Assembly (NCBI GenBank): GCA_001263235.1
Contig: LGRD01000007.1
Coordinates: 78,626-142,625, forward strand
From: Methylibium sp. NZG
GTDB lineage: Bacteria; Pseudomonadota; Gammaproteobacteria; Burkholderiales; Burkholderiaceae_C
Length of the DNA stretch: 64,000 nucleotides
Direction of reading: 5' to 3'
Part shown: positions 57,050-64,000 of the stretch, piece after piece
Layout: the number at the start of each line of letters is the position of its first letter
How positions within the stretch are numbered: the stretch's first letter is position 1
The notes under the pieces: model-generated
What the model was told of the DNA's origin: nothing
The model's database searches: none
The model's input: the letters and a program-made list of their open reading frames with translations, nothing else
Translations under genes and position numbers: made by a program

Positions 57050-58465
57050 TCACCCCAGCCGCGCCCGGTGCCGCGCAACCTGTGCTCGCACCTGCGCAGG
57101 CGCCGTGCCGCCGATGCCGCCGCGTGCGTTCAGCGAGCCCTGCAGCGTGAGCACCGCGTACACGTCGTCGGAAATCGCGGGGTGGAAGCCCTGCAAGGTG
57201 GCGAGCGGCAACTCGCTCAAGGTCGCGCCTTGCGCAATCGCCAGCTTCACCGCATGCGCCACCACCTCGTGCGCGTCGCGGAAGGGCAGGCCCTTCTTCA
57301 CCAGGTAGTCGGCCAGGTCGGTGGCGGTGGCGTGGCCGCGCAGCGCGGCGCGCTCCATCGCCTCGGGCTTCACGGTGATGCCGGCGACCATCTCGATGAA
57401 GATGCGCAGCGTGTCCTTCAGCGTGTCCACCGTGTCGAACAGCGGCTCCTTGTCTTCCTGGTTGTCCTTGTTGTAGGCCAGTGGCTGGCCCTTCATCAGC
57501 GTGATCAGCCCCATCAGGTGGCCGACCACGCGGCCTGTCTTGCCGCGCGCGAGTTCGGGCACGTCGGGGTTCTTCTTCTGCGGCATGATCGAGCTGCCGG
57601 TGCAGAAGCGATCGGCCAAATCGATGAAGCCGAAGTTCTGGCTCATCCACAGCACCAGCTCTTCACTCAGGCGCGAGAAGTGCACCATGCACAGCGCCGC
57701 GGCCGAGGTGAACTCGATCGCGAAGTCGCGGTCGCTCACTGCGTCGAGGCTGTTCTGGCACAGCGCAGGGTTGCCCACCGAATCCACCATGCCCAGCGTG
57801 CGCGCCACGCGTTCGCGGTCGAGCGGGTAGCTCGTGCCGGCGAGTGCGGCAGCACCCAGCGGCAGCCGGTTGGTGCGCTCGCGCGTTTGCGCAAACCGCT
57901 CGGCGTCGCGCGCGAACATCTCCACATACGCCAGCAGGTGGTGCCCAAAGCTCACCGGCTGAGCCACCTGCAGGTGCGTGAAGCCGGGCAGGATCACGTC
58001 GGCGTGCTTCTCGGCCACCGTCACCAGCGCACGCTGCAATTCGACGAGCAAGCTGCCGATCGCGTCGATCTCGTCGCGCAGCCACAGCCGCACGTCGGTC
58101 GCCACCTGGTCGTTGCGCGAGCGGCCGGTGTGCAGCCGTTTGCCGGCGTCGCCGACGAGCTGCGTCAGGCGGGCTTCGATGTTGAGGTGAACGTCCTCCA
58201 AGTTGAGCTTCCACTCGAACGAGCCGGCTTCGATCTCGGCCGTGATCTGTGCCATGCCGCGCTGGATGGCCGCCAAATCGTCCGCGCCGACGATGCTTTG
58301 CGCGGCCAGCATCTCCGCATGCGCCAGGCTGCCGGCCACGTCGGCGCGCCACAGGCGCTGGTCGAAGGCGACGCTCGCGGTGTAGCGCTGCACCAGCTCG
58401 CTCATCGGCTCCGAGAACAGGGCCGACCAGGCCTGGGACTTGTTGTCGAGGGGGTTGCTGGACAT
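57050..58465 (-). CDS. argH: Argininosuccinate lyase
   Basis: A 471-residue enzyme of the fumarase/aspartase superfamily, last step of arginine synthesis. Key blocks are [34 protein letters not shown] (catalytic His region) and the signature [15 protein letters not shown] 58465 gives [17 protein letters not shown], normal for the family. It is divergent from a LytS-type kinase, an arrangement frequent in Burkholderiales. Confidence 0.97.
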   Translation of the reverse strand: MSSNPLDNKSQAWSALFSEPMSELVQRYTASVAFDQRLWRADVAGSLAHAEMLAAQSIVGADDLAAIQRGMAQITAEIEAGSFEWKLNLEDVHLNIEARLTQLVGDAGKRLHTGRSRNDQVATDVRLWLRDEIDAIGSLLVELQRALVTVAEKHADVILPGFTHLQVAQPVSFGHHLLAYVEMFARDAERFAQTRERTNRLPLGAAALAGTSYPLDRERVARTLGMVDSVGNPALCQNSLDAVSDRDFAIEFTSAAALCMVHFSRLSEELVLWMSQNFGFIDLADRFCTGSSIMPQKKNPDVPELARGKTGRVVGHLMGLITLMKGQPLAYNKDNQEDKEPLFDTVDTLKDTLRIFIEMVAGITVKPEAMERAALRGHATATDLADYLVKKGLPFRDAHEVVAHAVKLAIAQGATLSELPLATLQGFHPAISDDVYAVLTLQGSLNARGGIGGTAPAQVRAQVARHRARLG

Positions 58466-58638
58466 GGTGTGTGTGATGAAGGGCGCACAAATGGCGGCTG
58501 GCGCGGTGGCCGCAGTTGCGGAAGGCGGTGCCGCAAGGCTCACGCGGGCGCGAGTTGGTGACAATGCGCACGACCGCTTCAGCGATCCGATTCTATCGAG
58601 CCGACCCACTGAACCGACCGCAGCACCTTCACCCAAAC

Positions 58639-59742
58639 ATGAGCCGACCCCTGCCGCAAGACGACGCACGCGCGACGCCCGCAGCACGGGCGTCCGAACT
58701 GCCGACCACCGGCTTCGGCCCGACCTTGCTCGACGCACCCGGCTCGCTGGCTGCGGCGCGCGCCGACGCGACGTCGGTGTTCGACGTCTGCCACGTCGGC
58801 GTGGTGCTGCGCGCGCTGCTGCTGGTGCATGCGGTGGTGGCGGTCGGCGTGATGTTCGTCGCCTCGGGCTGGCAGGCCTGGGTCGGCCTGCTGACCACCG
58901 GCTCGGCGCTGGCGCTGCCGGGCGTGCTGCTGTGGCTGCTGGTGGCGTGCGCGCTGAAGCGGCCGCTCGGCGCGTTGCCGCTGGCCGGCCAGTGGGCCGC
59001 AGCGATGGGCCTGGGCGCGGCCAGTGCGCTCGGCGGCGCGCTGCTCGCGTGGTTCCCGATGCCGGACGAACCGCTGGCCGGCCACTGGCTCGCCGCCGCG
59101 CTGGCCGGCGCCGGGTTGGCCGCGGTGATGTTCCAGTGGCTGCACCTGCGCGCGCAGGCCGCCGTGCCGGCCGAGACGAGCGCGCGGCTGGCCGAGTTGC
59201 AGTCGCGCATCCGCCCGCACTTTCTGTTCAACACGCTCAACACCGCGCTCACGCTGGTGCGGCTCGACCCCGCGCGCGCAGAGGGCCTGCTCGAAGACCT
59301 GGCCGAGTTGTTCCGCGTGGCGCTGGGCGACAGCGGCGAGGCGACCACGCTCGACGACGAAGTGGAGCTGGCACGGCGCTACCTCGCCATCGAGCAAATT
59401 CGCTTCGGCGATCGGCTCAAGGTGGTGTGGGAGCTGGACCCTGCGGCCGGCAGCGCGCGCGTGCCGCCGCTGCTGCTGCAACCGCTCGTCGAGAACGCGG
59501 TACGCCACGGCGTGGAGCCGGCCGCAGAAGGCGGCGCCATCCGCGTGCGCACGCGCGTGAACCTGGGCCGCGCGGTGGTGTCCATCGTCAACAGCGTGCC
59601 GGCGGCGGGCTCGCGGCCGGGCAATGGCATGGCGCTGGTCAACGTGCGCGAACGCCTGCGCCTGATGCACGATGTGGCCGCGAGCTTCGACACGCGCCAG
59701 GAGGGCGGCATGTTCAGGGTACAGATCGTGTTGCCCTTGTAG
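58639..59742 (+). CDS. LytS/AlgZ-type sensor histidine kinase
   Basis: A 367-residue membrane kinase. Four hydrophobic segments lie between residues about 45 and 170, followed by a His_kinase domain with phosphoacceptor [13 protein letters not shown] and an HATPase module ([32 protein letters not shown]). ATG 58639 is chosen over in-frame codons back to 58516 because the upstream part lies in the divergent promoter region. It is paired with the LytTR regulator 52 bp downstream. Confidence 0.92.
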   Translation: MSRPLPQDDARATPAARASELPTTGFGPTLLDAPGSLAAARADATSVFDVCHVGVVLRALLLVHAVVAVGVMFVASGWQAWVGLLTTGSALALPGVLLWLLVACALKRPLGALPLAGQWAAAMGLGAASALGGALLAWFPMPDEPLAGHWLAAALAGAGLAAVMFQWLHLRAQAAVPAETSARLAELQSRIRPHFLFNTLNTALTLVRLDPARAEGLLEDLAELFRVALGDSGEATTLDDEVELARRYLAIEQIRFGDRLKVVWELDPAAGSARVPPLLLQPLVENAVRHGVEPAAEGGAIRVRTRVNLGRAVVSIVNSVPAAGSRPGNGMALVNVRERLRLMHDVAASFDTRQEGGMFRVQIVLPL

Positions 59743-59794
59743 CCGGCCGCTGCAAGTGCCCGGCGAGAGTGCCAAGAGAGAGGGGACGACAGAC

Positions 59795-60562
59795 ATGAGC
59801 TTGCGCGTACTGCTGGTCGACGACGAAGAGCTGGCTCGCTTTCGGCTGCGTGGCCTCGTCAACGACTGTTTGTTGCCCAAGGCAAACGTGGTTGGCGAAG
59901 CGGCGAGCGTGCAGCAGGCGGTGGTCTGGCTCGCAGCGCACGCCTGCGACGTGGTGCTGCTCGACATCGCCATGCCCGGCCGCGACGGCACGCAGCTCGC
60001 GGCCGAGTTGCGCAACCGGCCCGGTGCGCCGGCCGTGGTGTTCGTCACCGCGCACACCCAGCACGCGCTGAAGGCCTTCGACCTGGACGCGGTGGACTAC
60101 CTGACCAAGCCGGTGCGGCGCGAACGCTTGCACGCCGCGTTGCAGCGCGTGGCGCAACGCATCGCGCTGGCGCCGGCACCGGCAGCGCCGGCCGACGACG
60201 AGCCGGTGATCGTCGTCGGCGACCGCGGCCGCGTCGTGCGCGTGCCGCTGTCCGACGTGCTGTACCTGAAGGCCGAGCTGAAGTACGTGACGCTGCGCAC
60301 CGCCGACCGCAGCCACGTGCTCGACGAGTCGCTGTCGGACCTGCAGGAGCGGCTGGGCGAGCGCTTCTTGCGCGTGCACCGCAACGCGCTCGTCGCACGC
60401 AGCGCCGTGCGCGCGCTGCAGCGCCGCGCGATGCCGGGCGAGGGCGACGACGAGGGCGGCGAAAGCTGGGCCGTCTGCATCGCCCCGGTGGACGAGTGGC
60501 TCGCCGTGTCGCGCCGGCAGGTGGCGGCGGTGAGGGAGGCGTTGGTGGCGGCGGGGCGGTAG
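59795..60562 (+). CDS. LytTR-family response regulator (AlgR-like)
   Basis: A 255-residue regulator. The receiver domain has acidic pocket VDDEE, phospho-Asp in VVLLDIAMPG, Thr in FVTAHTQ and Lys in YLTKPV. The C-terminal LytTR DNA-binding domain includes YLKAELKYVTLRTADRSHVL and LGERFLRVHRNALVAR. It is partner to the LytS-type kinase just upstream. Members of this type control alginate, twitching or cell-surface genes in other bacteria; targets here are unknown. Confidence 0.94.
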   Translation: MSLRVLLVDDEELARFRLRGLVNDCLLPKANVVGEAASVQQAVVWLAAHACDVVLLDIAMPGRDGTQLAAELRNRPGAPAVVFVTAHTQHALKAFDLDAVDYLTKPVRRERLHAALQRVAQRIALAPAPAAPADDEPVIVVGDRGRVVRVPLSDVLYLKAELKYVTLRTADRSHVLDESLSDLQERLGERFLRVHRNALVARSAVRALQRRAMPGEGDDEGGESWAVCIAPVDEWLAVSRRQVAAVREALVAAGR

Positions 60563-60725
60563 CGCAGGCGGCTTGCCGCTTTCCGCATGCGCGGCGTTTG
60601 AGCGAAGAGTTCCTCCACGCGTTTGGCACGCGTTCTTGCGCGCATTCGTCTAGTCGGGCGTTCACGCGCGTTATTCCAGTCTTTCGCTCATGCACGACAG
60701 AGGCCGCTCGCAGAGAATGCGCGCC

Positions 60726-62072
60726 ATGAACAAGGAGCGATCCTCGCCACCGTTCGCGTCCCGGCCGCGCCGCTGGCGCGTGGCGGGGTTGTGGAGCGGC
60801 GTCGCGCTGTTGCTGGCGCTGGTGGTTTGGATCGGCCTGACCGTCACCCGAGCGCCGCGCATTGCCCCTGTGGCACCGGCGGTTCCTCTGCCGCGATGGA
60901 CTTCAATCGAGCTGCCCTTGCCTGCGCTTCCGGCCGCCAGCCCGCCAGCCATCGCGCCCGGCCCAGCGCAGCCGCCGGCGGCTGCATGCCGGCTTGATAC
61001 GGCTTTGCCGGGTGCGTCGGCACCGGCTGCAGATGCGGCGGTCGACGCGCAGCGCAGCGCTCAGGAAAAGCAGGTGGTGGAGCAGGCTCTGCAGGCCCTG
61101 TCTCGCAGCCCCGACCCTTTGGCCCGCGCGACGGCATTGTTGCTAGATGCGGGGCTGGCGAAGACGGAGCGCCTGCGAACGAGCATGCCCCCCATGGTGC
61201 CCTGCGAGGACGGGTCTTGCCAGGCCGCCAAGGCAGCAGCGGCCTCGGCAGCAGAAATGATGCGCGCGATCGACCCGGCCTCCGAAGCCGCCTTCGAAGC
61301 CGTCGCCCGCATGGCGGCAGCGTCATCCGACCCGCGGCTGTACCAGCTCGCCGTCCGTGCATGCAGTGACTCCAAACGCGAGCCTGGCGCCGGTGCATGC
61401 CGGCTCGTGTCCGCAGAACAATGGGCCCGGCTGGACAGCGGCAACGCCGCCGCGTGGCGCCACGTCGCCCGCTCGGCCGCTGAACGTGGCGACGCGGCGG
61501 CGGTGGCGGAGGCCATGCACCGAATGGCACAGGCCCAGCGCAGCCACGTGGGCTGGGGCTTGATGTTGCGGCAGGTGATCGAGCATGCGCCGGCAGGCGA
61601 CGAGGTGCTGGAGGCAACGCTGTCGATGGCGGTGTCGGTGATCAGCATGCAGAGCATGGGACTCGCCGGTGACTACCAAGTCCTCACCCGCTTCTGCGCC
61701 GCCGCGGCCGTGGCCGACGCGAACCGCCGGCAGACCTGCAGCGCCATAGCCGAGGTTATGGTGGGACGGTCGGACACGATGATGGATCAGGGCATCGGCT
61801 CGGCCATCGGCCAGCGCTCGGGCTGGCCGCCAGCCCGCGCCGACGCGTTCAAGCGCGAACGCGACGAAATCAGCGAGCGCTGGGCCCTGTTCCACAACCA
61901 GCCGCAGGCGGACTGCGCAACGATGCGCAGGCAACTGGCCTACTTCACCCGCCTGGATGCCGAGGGCGAGCAAGGCGCGATGAAGGCCCTGGCTGCCGAC
62001 ATGCCGTCAATCTTGGGGGTGCCTGGGCGTGACAGGCCCCAGTCGCCGGGCTATTCTGCGAACGCGAAGTGA
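60726..62072 (+). CDS. Membrane-anchored protein of unknown function
   Basis: About 448 residues from ATG 60726 (in-frame ATGs also at 60690 and 60717). A basic N-terminus precedes one membrane helix (GLWSGVALLLALVVWIGLTV), then a Pro/Ala-rich linker and a largely alpha-helical domain rich in Ala, with many paired Cys (PCEDGSCQAA, RACSDSK, GACRLVS, TCSAIAE). The helical repeats (AAAWRHVARSAAERGDAAAV, HRMAQAQRSHVGW) suggest a TPR/Sel1-like solenoid, but no motif is clear. Topology implies a periplasmic domain with disulfides. No function can be given. Confidence 0.75.
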   Translation: MNKERSSPPFASRPRRWRVAGLWSGVALLLALVVWIGLTVTRAPRIAPVAPAVPLPRWTSIELPLPALPAASPPAIAPGPAQPPAAACRLDTALPGASAPAADAAVDAQRSAQEKQVVEQALQALSRSPDPLARATALLLDAGLAKTERLRTSMPPMVPCEDGSCQAAKAAAASAAEMMRAIDPASEAAFEAVARMAAASSDPRLYQLAVRACSDSKREPGAGACRLVSAEQWARLDSGNAAAWRHVARSAAERGDAAAVAEAMHRMAQAQRSHVGWGLMLRQVIEHAPAGDEVLEATLSMAVSVISMQSMGLAGDYQVLTRFCAAAAVADANRRQTCSAIAEVMVGRSDTMMDQGIGSAIGQRSGWPPARADAFKRERDEISERWALFHNQPQADCATMRRQLAYFTRLDAEGEQGAMKALAADMPSILGVPGRDRPQSPGYSANAK

Positions 62073-62087
62073 AACAGGAGATCTGCC

Positions 62088-63113
62088 ATGGCCACCCGAC
62101 CCCACGTCTGCACCCAACGCCCGCTCCCCGCGGACATGATGAAGTTCCAGTCCACCGTTCGCCGCGGCGGCACCACGCGCGCGATCATCCCGATCGGCAA
62201 GTTGTGGATGAACGGCAGCACGCTGCGGGTGCGCTTCATCGGCGGCACGGCGGCGCAGCACGCCAAGGCGAAAGAGCAGGCGCTGTGGTGGACGCAGCAC
62301 GCCAACCTCACGTTCGACTTCAACAACGCGCCTGATGCCGAGATCCGCATCACCTTCGACAGCAGCGACGGCGCGTGGTCGTATGTCGGCACCGACAACC
62401 GCGGCATCCCGCTCGACCAGCCGACGATGAACCTGGGCTTCATGGAGGGCGGCACGGCAGGCCACGAGTTCGGCCACGCCATCGGCCTGGCGCACGAACA
62501 CCAGAACCCGGCCGGCGGCATCGAGTGGAACGAGGCGGTCGTCGTCCGCGACCTGTCGGGCCCGCCGAACAACTGGACCGAGCCGATGATCCGCCACAAC
62601 GTGCTCAACAAGTACCGCGCCGACCAGGTCAACGGCACCACCTTCGACCCCGCGTCGATCATGCTGTACTTCTTCCCCGGCAGCTGGGTCAAGAGCGGCG
62701 TGGGCACCGAGCAAAACGAGGTGCTCTCGGCCACCGACAAGGCCTACATCGCCAGCGCCCGCGCCTACCCCAAGACCGCGCCGACGGTGGTGGACGCAAA
62801 AGAGATTAAGGTCGGCGCCACGCGCCGCACGTCGGCGTCGATCGGCAAGGCGGGTGAAGAAGACCTGTTCAAGTTCACAGTGACCGCAGGCGGCACCCAC
62901 ACCATCGACACCCGCGGCCCGACCGACGTGGTGATGAAACTCTTCGGCCCCGACAGCCCCACCGCGCTGATCGCCGAAGACGACGACAGCGGCGTGGACA
63001 CCAACGCACTGATCCGCGGCGACCTGATCCCAGGGCTCTACTACGTGCAGGTGCGGCACTACAACAAGGCGACGGGGCAGGGGAGCTATACGGTGAAGGT
63101 GCGGCGGGGGTGA
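62088..63113 (+). CDS. Astacin-like metzincin metalloprotease with C-terminal PPC domain
   Basis: A 341-residue protein. The metzincin zinc site is GHEFGHAIGLAHEHQNP (HExxHxxGxxH with a following Glu) and a Met-turn is visible in SIMLYFFPG. The N-terminal part (MNGSTLRVRFIGGTAAQHAK, LTFDFNNAPDAEIRITFD) matches astacin-like peptidases of bacteria. Residues about 240-341 form a bacterial pre-peptidase C-terminal domain (EEDLFKFTVTAGGTHTIDTR). No signal peptide is visible although PPC domains are usually extracellular, so export may use another route. AGGAG precedes the ATG. Confidence 0.88.
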   Translation: MATRPHVCTQRPLPADMMKFQSTVRRGGTTRAIIPIGKLWMNGSTLRVRFIGGTAAQHAKAKEQALWWTQHANLTFDFNNAPDAEIRITFDSSDGAWSYVGTDNRGIPLDQPTMNLGFMEGGTAGHEFGHAIGLAHEHQNPAGGIEWNEAVVVRDLSGPPNNWTEPMIRHNVLNKYRADQVNGTTFDPASIMLYFFPGSWVKSGVGTEQNEVLSATDKAYIASARAYPKTAPTVVDAKEIKVGATRRTSASIGKAGEEDLFKFTVTAGGTHTIDTRGPTDVVMKLFGPDSPTALIAEDDDSGVDTNALIRGDLIPGLYYVQVRHYNKATGQGSYTVKVRRG

Positions 63114-63126
63114 GGTTGCACGTGGC

Positions 63127-63780
63127 ATGGAAGCGAGTGCTCTCGTCGCTCTTCACCCTCGGCTGTTTCACATGGCCGAACGGGGCAGTTGGCCGTCAAT
63201 TCGAGCGAATGGTCTGTTGAGCTCCTCGGCTGCGCTTGACCTGCATGGGATTGCTGGTACGCGACGGCACGCACTGGAACGCGAACATCGTCCGGAAAGA
63301 ACAGCAGTCGGACCATCAAGTAACCAAATCGTATTGCGCGATCAGAAGCCCATGGAACCGACTCGCTTGCAGAAGGCACTCGTTGACGGAACGACGCCGG
63401 ACCAGTGGTACTCCTTCTTGAATAGCAAGGTGTTCTTGTGGGCTGAGGAGAGCAGACTTCTCAGACTGCTCAACGCGCGGCACTATCGGGCACACGAGCA
63501 CGATGTACTGACCATCGACACCGCCTCCTTGCTCCAGAAGTACGCCTCGAGCGCGTGGCTCTGCCACATGAATTCTGGCAATACGTTTCCGATGCCAACC
63601 CCGCGCGGGATGGCCTCGTTCAAGCGAATCCCGGAGTACCCAACGAAGCAGCGCAGTGCTGCTCCGGCCAAGCCAGTGGTTGAGGTGCTGATCGACAACA
63701 GCATCCCTGATATCGCGCGTCATGTCATCGACGTCAGGCGCATGAGGGGAGCCGTCTGTCTGGGCAAGCTGCTGATCTGA
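63127..63780 (+). CDS. DUF7002-like protein
   Basis: A 217-residue protein starting 13 bp after the metalloprotease. The opening LHPRLFHMAERGSWPSIRAN is followed by IVLRDQKPM, WYSFLNSKVFLWAEESRLLR, HDVLTIDTASLL and SGNTFPMPTPRG. This order fits what I recall of DUF7002 proteins, whose function is not established. The HMAERGSWPSIRANGLL opening is reminiscent of ADP-ribosyltransferase-like folds that start with a tyrosine- or histidine-based H[MV] motif, but this is only a resemblance. Base composition is lower in G+C than its neighbours. Confidence 0.7.
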   Translation: MEASALVALHPRLFHMAERGSWPSIRANGLLSSSAALDLHGIAGTRRHALEREHRPERTAVGPSSNQIVLRDQKPMEPTRLQKALVDGTTPDQWYSFLNSKVFLWAEESRLLRLLNARHYRAHEHDVLTIDTASLLQKYASSAWLCHMNSGNTFPMPTPRGMASFKRIPEYPTKQRSAAPAKPVVEVLIDNSIPDIARHVIDVRRMRGAVCLGKLLI

Positions 63781-63880
63781 GGGCATGCAGGGCGTGCGAA
63801 AGCTCGTTGCCAAACCCATCGAAAGCGCGCTGCGAGTGCTGCGCGCGAAGGCGACGATCAAGCCTTTTCTTCGTCATCTC

Positions 63881-64000
63881 TCACCCCAGCGCGTCGTTCA
63901 CCTGCTCGTTGAACTCCGCCAGCCCAACCGCAGTGCCCACCTCGCGCGGCAGCGCGTCGCGGGCCGAGAACACGCCGAGGATCTTGCTGCCGTCGGCCAC
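63881..64000 (-). CDS. CBS-domain protein (3' end only)
   Basis: The last 39 codons of a minus-strand gene run in from the window edge and end at TGA (63881-63883). The peptide ...GSKILGVFSARDALPREVGT... has the ending of a CBS motif (GVFSARDAL), followed by AEFNEQVNDALG at the C-terminus. The rest lies outside the window, so domain number and role are unknown. The 100-bp gap to the DUF7002-like gene shows nothing clear. Confidence 0.6.
   Translation of the reverse strand: MADGSKILGVFSARDALPREVGTAVGLAEFNEQVNDALG

Overview
The window is G+C-rich chromosomal DNA from a betaproteobacterium, most likely a Burkholderiales of the Rubrivivax/Leptothrix/Ideonella type. Supporting this are a Bug-type solute receptor, the gene orders ctpA-moeB and argH-LytS kinase-LytTR regulator, a tamA-tamB pair, a MoxR/VWA pair beside a diheme cytochrome c, and dense operons with ATGA/GTGA stop-start overlaps. 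This placement is an inference from gene content; no rRNA or other taxonomic marker is present.

Region 1 (1-18 kb) is an accessory block that looks devoted to organosulfonates. A partial Bug receptor is followed by a LacI regulator divergent from a seven-gene operon: two TauC/SsuC-type permeases, an ATPase, a periplasmic receptor, a HisD-fold dehydrogenase of the HpsN type, an SDR and a zinc alcohol dehydrogenase. The three dehydrogenases match the HpsN/O/P set for 2,3-dihydroxypropane-1-sulfonate (DHPS). A good sigma70 promoter overlaps a LacI-type operator ahead of this operon. After about 650 bp of nested inverted repeats comes a second unit of visibly lower G+C: a CuyA-like L-cysteate sulfo-lyase, a sigma54 promoter match, a tauABC-like importer, an alpha/beta hydrolase and a LysR regulator. 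A third unit holds a second HpsN-like gene and a DegT-type PLP aminotransferase. Together they suggest uptake and oxidation of C3 sulfonates, with sulfite released by CuyA. The step from sulfolactate to sulfopyruvate is not encoded here.

Region 2 (18-40.7 kb) is mostly housekeeping: moeB, ctpA with a 32-bp tandem hairpin array, a divergent Fbp-type iron ABC permease/ATPase with a Fur-box-like site, tRNA-Arg(CCU), tamB, tamA, a VWA protein, vapBC, an S9 peptidase, a GNAT enzyme, a MoxR ATPase, a diheme cytochrome c, an HD-GYP phosphodiesterase and a peptide-type ABC receptor.

Region 3 (40.7-53.7 kb, minus strand) is a nearly complete MSHA type IV pilus operon, mshI-I2-J-K-L-M-N-E-G-A-C-D-O-P. 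It encodes the PilM/N/O-like platform, secretin, AAA protein, TPR protein, c-di-GMP-responsive ATPase, platform protein, major pilin and minor pilins. A MITE-like palindrome lies in frame within the leader of mshO.

Region 4 (53.8-64 kb) holds a metallo-beta-lactamase-fold hydrolase, a GNAT enzyme, an orphan prepilin, an esterase, argH, a LytS/LytTR two-component system, an unrecognised membrane-anchored protein, an astacin-like metalloprotease with a PPC domain, a DUF7002-like protein, and the 3' end of a CBS-domain gene running off the edge.
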